In this document: positions 45,925 through 58,639 of the stretch, one piece after another
Layout: every line of letters begins with the position of its first letter
Numbering within the stretch: position 1 is the first letter of the stretch
Source of the DNA: Vicugna pacos
Taxonomy: Eukaryota; Chordata; Mammalia; Artiodactyla; Camelidae
DNA: 64,000 bases
Reading direction: 5' to 3'
Assembly (NCBI RefSeq): GCF_048564905.1
Contig: NC_133020.1
Location: 15,657,501-15,721,500 of the forward strand
Translations under genes and position numbers: made by a program
Notes under the pieces: model-generated
What the model saw: the letters and a program-made list of their open reading frames with translations, nothing else
What the model was told of the DNA's origin: nothing
Databases searched by the model: none

Positions 45925-46465
45925 ACCACTGTGCCTTCGCTCAGGCTGTTTGCTTTTCCACCTTTCTGAACACAAACTGAACTTATTCAACAAGGTCCAA
46001 TTCAAATAGCGCACCTTGTCCCAAGCCCTCCCCGGGTCACTTTCTTCAACTTCCCCTTCCCCAATAAAGGGACCTGTTTCCTCTGCTGTATTATCAGAAT
46101 TAAAAAAAAAAATTCTTTCTTATAGCATTTGCTTCCTTGGGCTAATACGTGTCTACATGTTTGTCTTCTAGACTACAAGTGCAAAGGACTTTTTTTTTTT
46201 ATTACCAGTGCCCAACCATTTCTGGCACATAGGAAATACCTGTTATAACTCATTATATAATGTTTTATAAATTTTAAACCTTATTTTACATGCAGTATCT
46301 CATTTGATCCTCAACAACTCTGTGTGCTTGGCAAGCTGACTGCAGTATGTTTGGTTGATGAATAAGCAGGCTTAGAGATAGCTCCTTCACCCAGGTTAGG
46401 CAGAGTAAGTAATGGAAATGAGTACCAGGTCTTCTGGCTGCCCCTCTTTCTACTAAGTCCCACTG
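45925..46465. mobile_element. L2 3' fragment followed by reverse MIR
   Basis: About 45925-46245 is L2 in forward orientation (TTCGCTCAGGCTGTTTGC; TTTCTGGCACATAGGAAATA). About 46255-46465 is MIR in reverse orientation (TACATGCAGTATCTCATTTG; CACCCAGGTTAGGCAGAGTA). Confidence 0.65.
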
Positions 46466-46710
46466 AAGGTGAAAGGTCATCTAACAGCCGGGATTAGCCT
46501 GTGTGTTGGTAAAAGGAAAGTGATCAAAACCATTTGAAAAACAGGCTTTGAGCAAAGTTTCCCTTGTCTTTCCCCATCCTTCAAAACTCATCCCAGAGGA
46601 GCATTTCTTCACTTCCCCAATTTAATTCTGTCTGGTTAAGAAACGTGGGCCAAACCATTTGATCTTAAGTCAAATTGCCAAAATCCCAGAGGCCACTTAA
46701 GAGTAACCCT

Positions 46711-46814
46711 GAGTATACCTATGTTCATGTATGACTGAAGCACAGTGCTGCACACCAGAAATTGACACATTGTAAACTGACTATAGTTCAATAAAAATAT
46801 ATATACAAAAAAAA
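46711..46814 (+). mobile_element. Very short L1 3'-end insertion with target-site duplication
   Basis: About 104 bases of cetartiodactyl-type L1 3' end (TGACTGAAGCACAGTGCTGC; CTATAGTTCAATAAAAATA) ending in an A-run, flanked by the direct repeat AGTAACCCT at 46702-46710 and 46815-46823. It is a strongly 5'-truncated retrotransposition product. Confidence 0.85.
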
Positions 46815-47259
46815 AGTAACCCTTACTGAATGAAGCAAGTTTTACGAATCAAAGGAACCGTTTTTACCATGACTGTCAGAGATGCTCAGTTTCAACGTGC
46901 CTTTTAAAAATTTCGGACCTCCAGCCTGATGGAATTCTTCCTACTTTGTCTCTATTACTATAGGCTTCCAGATGCAATCATTGTCCGATGGAGAAGGGCC
47001 CGAGTTAAGAATTTAGCAGGGGGAGGGCTGCATTCCAGATCTGCCCCTCAGGTTCTGGCTTTATCTTTATTTACTCCCCTAATCAAAGCGCAGTGGAGCC
47101 ACACCCACCTCACATGATGCCGCGCGCAATAGAGACCCGAAAAGTCAGAGCGACGTGCAAACTTTAGTTCTAGGCGCATAACAAATGCTTTCATATTTTC
47201 ACACTTCTGTGCTTTCCTAATATAATTTAGGAAAGAACACGCTTCCTACCCCAACAAAG

Positions 47260-47660
47260 CAAACTTCACGTCGTTGCCGCCCTCCTCCGGCGCCTCCGGG
47301 CCGCTCACGCGAGACGCCGCCCGAGAGGCGGAAAGGGCGCGCACGCAGTGACGTATTAATCCTGGGCGGCTGACGTCACTGCTAGGCGCCCGCGGCACGT
47401 TGGGAAGGCCCTCCGCGGGCTTTTCGGCGGCAAAGATGGCAATGGCCAGCGATTTCTACCTGCGCTACTACGTAGGGCACAAGGGCAAGTTTGGACACGA
47501 GTTTCTGGAGTTCGAGTTTCGGCCGGACGGTGAGCGGAGGGGTGGCCGCGGGCGTCGCAAGCTAGCGCGGTGCTGAGTCGGGGAGAAGCGGGGCCGAGAG
47601 GCCGCGGAGGGGGCGGCGGCGGGTGGGCGAGCCTCCGTGGGCTCGCGACTGTACAGCGGT
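47260..47660 (+). promoter_or_regulatory. MAGOHB: MAGOHB CpG-island promoter with paired CRE-like sites
   Basis: A dense CpG island surrounds the first exon. There is no clear TATA box. CRE-like sites lie at 47349-47356 (TGACGTAT) and 47371-47378 (TGACGTCA, the full consensus). They form a 9-base inverted repeat: CAGTGACGT at 47346-47354 and ACGTCACTG at 47373-47381. CREB/ATF-type control is inferred from motif only. Transcription probably starts at about 47400-47425. Confidence 0.85.
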
Positions 47661-50600
47661 GCTGAGGCGCTTGGGAGTGTAGGAGGCATATACATTGGTT
47701 TTGTGAATAATAGAGAATTATTCCGTGTACGTTAATTCAGAGGAGCCAATCCTGCCAGACACTAAAGTTGGACCTATGGTAAAGAGTCCGCTCACCCGCA
47801 GGGACCTTTAAGGCCATCTACATCTAGTTTATCGTCCTAGTACTTGAACGTGTTGAACATTCCCACCACACGGTGGTCAGATGGATGCTTAAAGTCTTCC
47901 GGTGAACTGTGACTTTCGAGCTACCCATTCATCCGTTTCATTCATTCCCTGTATGTAAGGCAGCATGTCTAGAAAAAACAAATGAGGCCTGCTCTGAAAG
48001 GGGGAGCCCGACGTGTAGAAAAATGAATGTTTGGTAATGATGTGTTTTGATTACTTAAAAACGGTTGTTCCCTCTACGATGCATTAAGACTATGAAAAAG
48101 GGGAGTGGTTATATGAGACAGTAAGGGAAATTTTTTTTTCTGAGGTGACGGTTGGGATGAGTCTTGAAATGAGAGTAGATCTTTTCTTGGTTTCTGAGGG
48201 AAAAAAGGAGTCAGACTGCCGAGAGCTGCCTGAGCATAGAATGCTCAGGTGAAACTGCCTGCTGCCCAAGAAATGTGCAGATTCTGTCCCTTGTCAGCTC
48301 TGATTCTCTTTAGATTGTGTTACTGTATATTGAACTCTTACTGTAATAAGGACAGTCCAACTACATAGACTTTTCTTTTTTGAGTGCATACTGTGTGCTG
48401 GACACCATGTAAATACAAAAATTGAGGGTACAGGAATGCGTAAGACTGTTTATTTCCCCTCAAGGAGTTGTATCTTGGGTAAAATAGACATGAAACTAAA
48501 CATACGGTGGTATAGGGTATTAAGTGCTGTGTTCATGCTTTGGACAAAGTTCTTTGAAGGCATGAAAGAAAAATTAGAGGAGAATCACATTAATATTAGG
48601 GAAAGGGAAGATTACCTGACGTTTTAGGTAGAGCTCAAGGTAACTACAGCCCTGCAGTTATTCAGAAACCTTGATCACCTTGATCTCCCTAGTTCTCCCC
48701 AAATGTTTTCTGAATTTCGCTAAGAAACCAAATTTGCCTGAATTCTCCCTCAGTTCTTTTTTTAATGTGATCGTATTTTTAGTGCCTATGCCTGTGAACA
48801 GCTTTCAGCTTATCTGTATCACTTTTGGCCAGTCACATAAATTCAGTAGTCTAATTTCATTCCAGAACAATGGTTCTCATCTGCCACCACACCATTCCAT
48901 GGACTTCTGTCAGTAATAATGAATCCCAAATACAGCGATTCCTCAGGGGTTCACCTCACTAGGGTAACCTGCCATGTTAGAGGTTCAAGATCACATGACA
49001 TCTGTACCTGGGCAACTGACTAGCCATGAGGAGAAGCACACATGAGAATACTTCAAAATTAAACGTAGATCCTCTAACAAACTGGCCAGTTTTTATCCAG
49101 AAGCAGCACGTTGTTTGTATGCTTCTTAATCACGAATTAAAAATACTAGCATTGCTGTAATACGTACACGCATTAATTTGAAGGAAGATAATTAAAAGAG
49201 AACATTTTAGAGTAGCAGGGAAAGCATGAGTATTGGAAGAAGGCAGATCTAGATCTGAATCTTGTGTGACCCCGGGCAAGTGACTGAACTCTCTGTTTTC
49301 TCAACTATGACTAGGTGAGAGAATAAAAGCTACATTTTAGGGTTGTCTTACAGATTAGATTAAGTGCTCTGGGTAAATCACTTAGCACCAATAAGGCATA
49401 TAATGTAAACTTTAGAAGAAATGTTAGTTCTTTTTTCAGATTCCCTGTCAATTCATGACATAGCTTAAGGGAATGGGCCTTGAAAATGACTGCCCCCTCC
49501 CCATTATATGAAATTCTCTTGAAAGCATGGAATATTTAAAAATTGACTAGCTTCAGCTTTAGCCAACTTATCAGCAAATGTTTGTGTGTCTACATGTCAA
49601 TATTGACCTTAAGCTAGGAGGGAGAAAATATTAGTAAAGTAGTAGTATCAAATGGCTTTTACCTTCAAAATTGCTTACGATGTCATTTCTTTCTTTATTT
49701 CTTTAGCAGTTTTTGCTGTTATAGATTGAATTTTTTTCCACTCCCTACAGGAAAACTTAGATATGCCAACAACAGCAATTACAAAAATGATGTCATGATC
49801 AGAAAGGAGGTAAGTTCTTTTCAAATGTCTAATTTTTTACATTAAGCCCATTTTTCTCATGTCTGTGTTCTAATTTACATGTTTAAAGTACACCTACGGC
49901 TGTAAAGAAGAAGCCGATTTATAGACTGAAAAGGGACTCTAACTGAAGCATCTGTAACAACAAAAGAAGCAATCTAAGTATATTAAGTTGTAATCCCACA
50001 ATCGAGCATATCATTTAATTCATTTTATAATTAACTTTGTCTTTTTACTCTATTCACTATTTAACACTGATTGATCATGATTTAAACATAGTATGAATTT
50101 TAAATGAACAGCTCAAAAATTAGGTATAAGAAAAAGTTCAAAGCACTAACTGTGCTGTGTGTTTGTATTTGTCTCTGTTCACCTTGTAGGTTTTGAGTTT
50201 AGCACTTGGAGATAGTTGAATCCCGTGGCACAAAGGTGGAATACAAGGTTTTAAAAGGGGGCTAGTAATGTGAAGAGGGAAAAATAAATGTTAAAGGAAG
50301 GGACAAGACAGTGAAGAAAAATTATAAAAAGGATGAATGACTCTCTCCCATCTTGTACTTTTAGAATCAGAATTAAATTTTTCTTTGATATTCTGTTTGA
50401 ATACTCAGGGTTTGTAACTTTGTTTTATTATTTCCTTGTGACTCGTGGGGAGAGATAGAGATACACTGAAATTTTTGTAACTTACTTTCAGGCTTATGTA
50501 CACAAGAGTGTAATGGAAGAACTGAAAAGAATTATCGACGACAGTGAAATTACAAAAGAAGATGATGCTCTGTGGCCTCCCCCTGACAGGGTTGGCCGGC

Positions 50601-53600
50601 AGGTTTGTGCTTGGTGATTCTCTAAATGCATGAATACTAACCATTTTCAGTATCATTGTTATGTTTCTCTCTATTTAGTTAGAATAGAGCCTCACTGAAT
50701 CTTGATTTTTCCGTTTAGGAGACACCCAGTAAATACTCTTTTATTTTTATTTCACTGTGCCCCACTTTCTGTGCTGTCTACTGGTAGGAAAGGAGTCAGC
50801 ACACAGCTCTCAGTTTGGATGTCGTTCTGAACAGTCTTCTCTGCAGCCACCCCCCAGCTAAACTTAGGACGTTTTCACACTGTTATGAGTCATTTCGACT
50901 GTAGGTTTGTTCCTTTTATTAGCAACAATAAATTCTTAATAATAATAAATAAAAATAGTTAGACAAAAATGTAAGTGTTTGTTAAACTTGAGAATAAGGA
51001 TTCTCACTGACCATGTAAAATTCACTTTCTCTAGATGTATAACTTTCAGAATTCTTACTTGCATCTTTATGCCCCAGAGAGGGATTTGATTAGCATTTTT
51101 GTTCAGACTGACAGTTGCTTTTCCCTTTCACATTTCCTTCAGAAAAATTGTTTCTCAAAAGGCAGCTGACAAACACTGAGGCCTAATTTCACTCTGTAGA
51201 AAGACAGTTTGATTTCTGAATTGCATCATTTCAGCTCTTGGAGAAATGAGCTGTGACCCCAGGAGGAAGAAGCACTGAATTTCGAGTTTGTGTGTTCCCG
51301 AGGATTGTACTGTGTAACAGGTTCTTTGACTAGAAGAAAATGTGGAGGAATCTAGCATGCTGACGCTCTGTAGCAGTAACTTAACACTTCTGCTTAAAGA
51401 ACTTTATTTAGGAAAGCAAAGGTAATAGTGAACAGTATTTTATGCACTGTAAACACTTTTAAGAAGTAAATTTAGATCTCAGTTTGTTTTATCCATGTAT
51501 ACACTGTGCATTAAAATCAAGTTAATTCTCCATTTTATGCGTGCCATCAACTGCATAATTAGGTCTTCTGATGAATACATAGCTAAGAGTGTATTCTGTG
51601 GCATCTGTTAGTTTAAACTGAAAAATCACAATAGACATAGCCTCTTAATTTTTTGTTTTAGATTTGCAGGTAAATATGGGGAGAAAATTATACTGTAACT
51701 TTGACACACTAGAAACATGTTGTATTTGTGTTACTAGTCCTTAATTTTAATTGTTTTGTGAAGTCAGAGGAATATGAATCTTTCAGCCTTGCAGTCCAGG
51801 ATTCAAATATTAGTACTATCACTTACTAGTGGTTGTAAATATCAACAGTTTTTTTTCCCTCTGCTTTATGAGTTTTGAATTTCACATTTGTAAAATTAGG
51901 CCAGTAAAACTGACCTGGAGAGGGTAGGCTTATTGGCCTAATTTTAGGGATTATAGACAATGTTTGTAAAGTCCCTGGCCCAGGGCCTGACACACAGTAG
52001 GTGCTAAAGTGGTGCTGTTAGTACTATTATGCAGCTTATTTGTAGAGCCTGGTAGAAAGGGTAAATGTGTTTGTATTTATTATATTAAACATAAGCTTAT
52101 ACCCATATTGTTAGTTTTTACTGACATTATAAGAAACATTTCTGTGTCACTCGTAAGCATATCATTCATTTGATGGTGTCTTCTTTACGAGATCTCTGGA
52201 AAGCTGTTCTGGATTCATCCTAATATTGGAGACTCCTGAGCAGTTGATGAGGTTTTTATTTTACAGCCAAAGTTTATATCTAATAGATCAAGTTTCTTTC
52301 TTTCTTTCTTTTTTTTCTCCTACCCTGTGACAGCTAGAAAACTTGCAGCTAAAAGTGAGACCTCTTGGTAGCAAGAATATAGACATCTCTGGGATGGGTT
52401 TTTGTATTAACTACATTTCTGTTTATTTTTTTCAGGAGCTTGAAATTGTAATTGGAGATGAACACATTTCTTTTACTACATCAAAAATTGGTTCTCTTAT
52501 TGATGTTAATCAGTCAAAGTGAGTATGTATATTAAAGTATTTTGACTGAATTGGCATAATTTATTAGAGAGGCTCATACTAGAACTATAGCCAGTTTGGT
52601 AAAATTTTTTAATGGCATCCCATATCAGTTTATTTATGTATGTGTAATCCTGATTTTTATATTAGTGAAGATTTGTTATCAAAGAAGTTAGTAGTATATT
52701 TTACTGATTGGGAAAAAAATCTTCCTCTTCACACAGTGTGACAAAATTTAAAAGAAATCCGTATTGGATTTATCACCCTTATTAGATGTGTATCACATCA
52801 TTCTCCACCTTGGGTTTAATACTTGAAAAAAATGGAAAAAACCCAGTATAGCTTGGGTAAGGCTTTAGCTGCTGTGTCCTCCCAGGTTCTGTGTCTCTGT
52901 GCCACGTACCGTTGTCTGAAAAATCCCTCTGCCTCCAATTATTTCTTTCCACTCTTTTCCCTCAAAATGTTCCTGTAGTGTCTTTTTCCTCTCACCTTAA
53001 ATTGGAATAACTTACTTGTTTACTGGTTTCAACGTAAGCTCCATGAGAACCTTGCTATATCTCCAAAGTTAGCCCAATGCTGGCACACAATAGATGGTTT
53101 ATACATGTTTACTAGAGGAACGGAGAAAGGAAAGAATGCATAATAACTATTGGATCCAAAAGGCTGTGTCCGTAAAGAGTGACCAAATACTTTTATGCGA
53201 TAACATCTGTTTACCCATAGATCGTGAGGCTGTGGCATTCATACCCTACTGGAATTGTAAATTGATACAGTGATTTTTGGGAAGCGATTTGATAATTTGC
53301 ATGAAAAGCTGTTAATACTTTTCATTCATCTTTTCCAGCTAATTTCATTTCTGAGTGTCAGTGTGTTCTGGGGGAATATTCTGAAATAATGAAAAAGTTT
53401 TATTATTGATAAAGCTGGTCATTGAAACCTTATTTATAATTGGAAAAAAATCCAAATATCTAACAAGAAGAGAATTGTTAAATTAATTAAAATTTATTTG
53501 TGAATTTTTTTAATGTAGTGGAAAAAGTAGTGTTTAAAAGGCCACAGAGAATGATTTTAATAATTTTTTAAAAATTAGAGAAATACTAAAATAATTAGTT

Positions 53601-54038
53601 ATTTCATTATATAGTATTGAGGTTTTTTTCTATCTTTATAATTTTATTTGCTTTATACACTTTTGTAATGATAACATTTTTATGCAGGAAATAAACACTT
53701 TAAATGTGAAATGAATACTGATGAAAAAATTTAGGGTTTTTTTTTTTTTTCATAGAAAAGCTAGGGATGGGAATTGTTTAGTGTGTGCATTTTAGTTATC
53801 AGCAGATCCTCTCTCCTGAATTCCTTCAACTTAATGATTTAGCTTTTTGGTTTTTGTGTTGTGTTAGGGATTAATTTATATTACTATGTTGTTTCATTCT
53901 AGGAACCAAAAAGTAATTTCTGTCTTTTTAAATTTTAGGGATCCTGAAGGCCTTCGAGTATTTTACTATTTGGTGCAGGACCTGAAATGTTTAGTTTTTA
54001 GTCTTATTGGATTACATTTCAAGATTAAACCAATCTAA
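47436..54038 (+). CDS. MAGOHB: MAGOHB, exon junction complex core protein
   Basis: Five coding exons: 47436-47529, 49751-49809, 50492-50602, 52436-52518 and 53939-54038. They total 447 nt and 148 residues, the expected length. MAGOHB pairs with RBM8A (Y14) in the exon junction complex deposited on spliced mRNA, acting in mRNA export, localisation and nonsense-mediated decay. The protein starts [18 protein letters not shown] and ends [12 protein letters not shown], and looks essentially identical to the human protein apart from Met3. The MA-x-A N-terminus separates it from MAGOH, which begins MESDFY. Introns are GT/AG and the gene has a CpG-island promoter, so this is the functional intron-bearing locus rather than a retrocopy. 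Met1 and Met3 are both in frame; Met1 was chosen by homology. Confidence 0.98.
48370..48620 (-). mobile_element. L2-like relic in MAGOHB intron 1
   Basis: The segment GAGTGCATACTGTGTGCTGG, then CCATGTAAATAC, resembles the reverse complement of an L2 3' end. Confidence 0.5.
49225..49405 (+). mobile_element. MIR SINE in MAGOHB intron 1
   Basis: TGTGACCCCGGGCAAGTGAC and ACTCTCTGTTTTCTCA match the MIR core, followed by GTGCTCTGGGTAAATCAC. Confidence 0.75.
51770..52030 (+). mobile_element. MIR SINE in MAGOHB intron 3
   Basis: Ends with CCTGGCCCAGGGCCTGACAC and ACAGTAGGTGCTAAAG, a MIR tail. A weaker core lies upstream. Confidence 0.75.
53225..53690 (+). mobile_element. L1M relic in MAGOHB intron 4
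   Basis: Ordered matches to old L1 ORF2/3'UTR wording: TTTGGGAAGCGATTTGATAA, CTTATTTATAATTGGAAAAA, then CAAATATCTAACAAGAAG. Ends approximate. Confidence 0.6.
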
Positions 54039-54248
54039 ATTGTATGTTTTTTGGAAGCTGTTTTTATATTTAATTAAGGGATGGGTGAGGGAGGGTTTGT
54101 CATTTATAATATTGGGGTTTTTATGAATATGAAGTGAACTTTTTTTAATACGCAAACTGAAAATAAGAAACTGCATAAGCAGGCTTAATGGTTGTCTTCA
54201 CCTGGGTCCAAATGGGTCAGACAGTCCCCACACACAGTAAATTCTGTA

Positions 54249-54305
54249 AATAAAAGTCACCTTGTATTGAAATTTTGCTCCAATAAAACATATCAAAGCC
54301 TGCAT
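54249..54305 (+). terminator. MAGOHB: MAGOHB polyadenylation signals
   Basis: AATAAA at 54249-54254 and at 54282-54287, about 210-250 bases after the stop codon. Cleavage is probably near 54300. Confidence 0.75.
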
Positions 54306-54677
54306 GGACAGTGCTTTTTTTTTTTTCCAGGAGGATGTATCTCTGCTTCACTTTAAAGACAATAACAGTTGTTGTAGTCGGTGCGGCCTCTGACAGAGGT
54401 TCTTTCAGGTAGAACCACGGAGCCAGATCCCCACCTGTTTAAAGGTAATTGTAGGTCTTCCCTTTTTTCTACCACACCTGATGGGATTTAATTTTTTGGT
54501 GCTTATAGAAATAGTTTACAGAAGGTTTTGAATTTTTTACATTTATCACAAACCTCTCCGGTTATTCACACTGAAATGTTTTGGTATAAGCAGTGATTTC
54601 CTCAAGGTGGCAAAGGTGAAGTCAGTGTCCCGTTAGGCACATCTTCTATTATGTCCTTATTTTCTGTTTCACTATAT

Positions 54678-54784
54678 ATGTGTGTGTGTGTATGTGTGTG
54701 TGTTGTGTATTTGTGGGAAATAAATGAATTCTCCGCTCTAAAAATTAAAGGTTAGACTTAAACACACACACACGTGTGTGTGTA
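54678..54784. repeat. TG and CA microsatellites with a 20-base palindrome
   Basis: A TG tract at about 54680-54705 is followed by (AC)n directly joined to (GT)n. The core 54764-54783 is a perfect 20-base palindrome centred between 54773 and 54774. Confidence 0.9.
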
Positions 54785-55069
54785 TTTATATCCTAACTCC
54801 TAATGAACACAGGTCCCACTCAAATTTCCAGTTCCTTCAACCTCTTTCTGACAGACTTGGTCTTTTATTCTTTTGTTGCTAACCATGCCCTGGTATTCTG
54901 TTACTTTTCCATCTGAACCCTCACTCTTTAAAAATACGCATCTTGCTAGTCATCATCCACCTAACTCAGGGCCTTAGCGTGGGAGGATTAGTGACTGGAG
55001 GCTTGCCAGGGGGCCTGAGCAGCTAGACTAGAGCAGCTTTGTACCGTAAACTGTGAGATAATCGAAATG

Positions 55070-55330
55070 TGCTGTGTCTGCAGTCCAGTGGGGTAGCTAC
55101 TAGCTACTACATGTGGCTTCTGAGTACTTGAGATGTGGTTAATTTAGCTGAATTTATAGTCCTATTTAATGAAAAATAATATTTTCCCAACATTTTATTA
55201 TGAAAAATTTCAAACACAAAAAACTGTTGAAAGAATTGTAAAATAAATACCTGCATGCCAATCTAAATTCTGTAGTATTTTCCTTTTGCAATAATGAGTC
55301 TTGCAGTAAATGATGTCCTGTTGTGGATTT
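55070..55330. mobile_element. hAT-type end fragment followed by an L1M fragment
   Basis: Bases 55070-55190 resemble one end of the hAT family at 32748 (GTAGCTACTAGCTACTACAT; CTTGAGATGTGGTTAA). Bases 55195-55330 resemble L1M sequence (TTATGAAAAATTTCAAACAC; TTGAAAGAATTGTAAAA). Confidence 0.55.
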
Positions 55331-58300
55331 TTCACTTACAGGCGGAATGCCTGGTGTAACTGGTGCCGATAGGTTACGTTTTTTAGTGTTACTTGATTTT
55401 TGTTAGGCTTAGATGGCCAGGCGAGGTTTGTGGCTGCCTTCTGGACAGCATAGCTCCAGAGCCTGGCTTGGCAGCTTGTTGACCATAGAGTGCCTTCTGG
55501 TCCTTTACGCTGCATTGAAACGTGTGGCCAGCCCCTTCTGGTTTGCCTTGAAAAGTCATCCAATCTCCTGATCTCCGTTGTGCACTACTGTGCTGTCATC
55601 ACCGTCAGGTCTTTTATGTGAAAATGAGCATTTCTGTTCAAGCTGTAGACCTTGATGGATGTGCAGGATGAAACCGTGATATAATTAAAAGTTCTATGAA
55701 AGGTGACTATTTGACTGCCAGAGGCCAGTTGGGACAAGATAGAGGATTTTAACTCTAGAGCATTAGAGTAGATTTTATTGTAAAGATAAGAAGGACAAAT
55801 GAAGTAGCTAATTAGGGAAACAGGAAACTTCAAACAAAAGGTCTTTAGAGTTTTTACTGTAAGAGCCAGGAAATTTAATATCACTCAGTGGCATAAAGGT
55901 TAGACATTTGGACAAATAACCATGGAAGTGGGAACCTGGCCAGGTGAGGTTAGTCCTCCCAAGAGAGCGATGCACACACCATCTCCCTGGGAGCTGGTGG
56001 TTGTCCCTGAAGCCCTCACTTCCGGCTGGGTCAGGAAGACCAGCTTGCTGCTGTGAAATGATAAGCCATTGAGGTTTGAAGGTGTGGCTGGAAAGTCTGA
56101 AGGTGTGACCAGAAGCTGTGTGCTAAGCTCCTAGCTGACAGTCACTGTTGTCAGGAAGGGATGGGTCAAACCTGTGGTTTTCTAAATGAAGAAAGGCTTT
56201 ATATTTATAGCAAAGCAGCCAAGAAGTAAATAAGTGAATGCCATGTGTGTCCATGTGGTGTACATGTTATGTGTGTTTTGCACAAAAGTGAATTTGGAAC
56301 ACAATGTACAAGAACATTCAGAACAACCCTCAGAGTTTTCATCTTTCTGTTTTTAACTAGGGGTTGCAATAGATGAAGTTTAGTGCCTCCGATTTTGTGC
56401 CTCTTTGATCAAAGGGCAATGCTGGGAGTTTAATTAGTCCTGTCTGAAGTTACTGCTGTTACCTTCTGATGCTGGGTGTCTTATTTTAGAAGGAATTTGC
56501 CTTTTCCAGAAATTAGAGCTTAGTAATAAAAAGAAACTAGAGCTTTGAGGGAACAGCTACACAATGTGACTTTCCAATTACTAATCTCATTCTTCCTACA
56601 AAACTATGAAAAATTATGAAAAACCTGTATTTTGTAGTCAGTTCCTCTTAACTTTCCATGTAGGCATCGTATCTCCTCTATGTGTTGAAGTTACACCGAT
56701 GAACGGGATGGACGTGGTACACACAGTATGGAGTTTATGTAGAGGAAGCACGACTGTGTAAGTGTGAAAAAGTGTTCTGCACATGTTCTTCCATCAGGAG
56801 AGCTACCCACCTCACCAGCTCTAAGGATGTAAAATCACCCAAAACGGTTCAACATCACCAGTGTCTATGGATCAGTAAGATATAAAATAGCCAGATCTGA
56901 GGTTACAGGATGTTTTTTTCTACAGAGGTAGCGGTATGTTGCCACATGTTTCCCAGCTCCCAAATTGTGTTGTTCCCCTCCCCCCCACCAACCCCCCCCA
57001 CACCCCCTTTCTTCCAAGCATCTGCACCCCAAACCTGACATGTGAAGACAGAGAACTTAGTGCAGTGCATTTCTGGATCACAGTCCTGACTCTTCCACTA
57101 TTTATAGAACCCTTGGAGAGAGGGAAAAAATGACATTTCCTTCTTTTTGAAGTCTGAGATATCCCAGTGCCAATCTAATTGAATTCTTCCAGGTCTATGA
57201 AGTGAGGAACATGTGAGGAAACTGAGGCTTGAAGATTTGGAGTGATGTGTTCAAATTTTTACAGCTAGAAAGGATTTGAATGTTGGACCTCAAATGGTGA
57301 TATTTAATGTTTAATCCGTGCCCGTTCTGTAGTTGCCAGGTCTGGTTAGCACTTTGTAGACCCTATAATCTCGGGAGGCATATATCACTATTTTACTGTC
57401 CGAGAAGTGAAGTGACTTGCTTAAGTCACACACAGAAGTGAGGGCTGGTATTTCAAGCCAGATCTGCCTGGTTCTAGAACTGGGGCTTGGTGGCAAGAGG
57501 TTTCTTAAAAATTCAGATCCAAAGTCCATCTGTGCTCAGTGTATTCAGTCAGGCTTGATTTTAAACATGGGTCAAGGATGAGCAATAAGGTGTCCTTTGG
57601 TGAGTCAGTTAACCTCTTAACATCAGTGTTTTCATTTGTCAGATGAGGACGATAGTAGATAGCTGTCAGCGTTGGGAGGTTTCAGTATGATTGTACACTC
57701 AGGAGTCCTCCAACAAACGATGGCATCTCTCTGCCACCTCTCGAGATCATTCACTACTGCTCCATTCCCTCTCAGCAGAACTCCACTCATTCATTCATTC
57801 ATGCCTTCATACCTGGCATTGGGATCGAGTGCTAGCAATCTCTCTCTGTTTTGAGATTGACAGAGGCAATCCACGATGAGGGTAAAGAGAGAAGAAAATG
57901 TCCAGCAGCAAATATTCCTGAAATATCCAGACTCCACCCATGCAACTTTGCTCATACAATTGAATTCAGTCAGTGCCCGGGAGGTCATTCAGCTGACTGG
58001 CTGTGCCCCATGACAAGTGGCAGACTTGGTGTTGACTCAGAGATTAAGGATTGCATTGGGGGACAGACGTAGGGCAGCTGGGGGGCCAAACAACAGCACA
58101 GCCTAGAGGGGTCCGGGTGGTCAGAACATTGAGTAGACTGCGTTTGTAAAGTAGTCAGGAGGAGGGGTAGGAGGTGAAGAGCGGGGACGCCTTCTGCAGG
58201 ATGATGGCTTCGTTGAGGGTAGAGGTTGGTAAGGGACGGAGAGAACAAGCAAGGAATTTGGCGAGAGGCTGGTAAAATAGGGTTCATTTTTCTCCGTGTA

Positions 58301-58639
58301 ATCAACTTCCCCTTGTGTTCCCTACCTCACTCCTCTTCCCCGACACTCCATGTTAACCATGATCGCCTGATTTGAAGAGCAGTGAAATTGGTCTCATAGA
58401 ACTGTGCGCCTGAAGACTGGCAAGGCCTATATCAGATGAACGTGAACCTCAGTGTGAGATCTGGGGGTGTTCTGGCAGGGTCTGGCTCATAGAAACAGAC
58501 TTAGCGAAACGAGTTTCTTTTAATTGGAGGGATATAGGTCTTCATGAAGTAAAGATTCGTGGACAAAACTCAAGTAGAGGAAGCATTCACTGGTTTCTCT
58601 TCTTGAAAAATAATCAAATGTGAACATTTTCCTGCTCAA
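55331..58639. other. MAGOHB-KLRA intergenic region
   Basis: No gene recognised. C-run array with G-quadruplex potential at 56975-57007. MIR in reverse orientation at about 57350-57480 (AAGTGACTTGCTTAAGTCAC) and a weaker one at about 57205-57290. MIR-like forward at about 57590-57690. The untranslated first exon or promoter of KLRA may lie here or further on, but was not found. Confidence 0.45.

Noticed and set aside
47468-47695. Minus-strand proline/arginine-rich frame over the MAGOHB first exon
   Set aside because: It is a CpG-island shadow on the antisense strand of a well-supported coding exon, with no recognisable domain.
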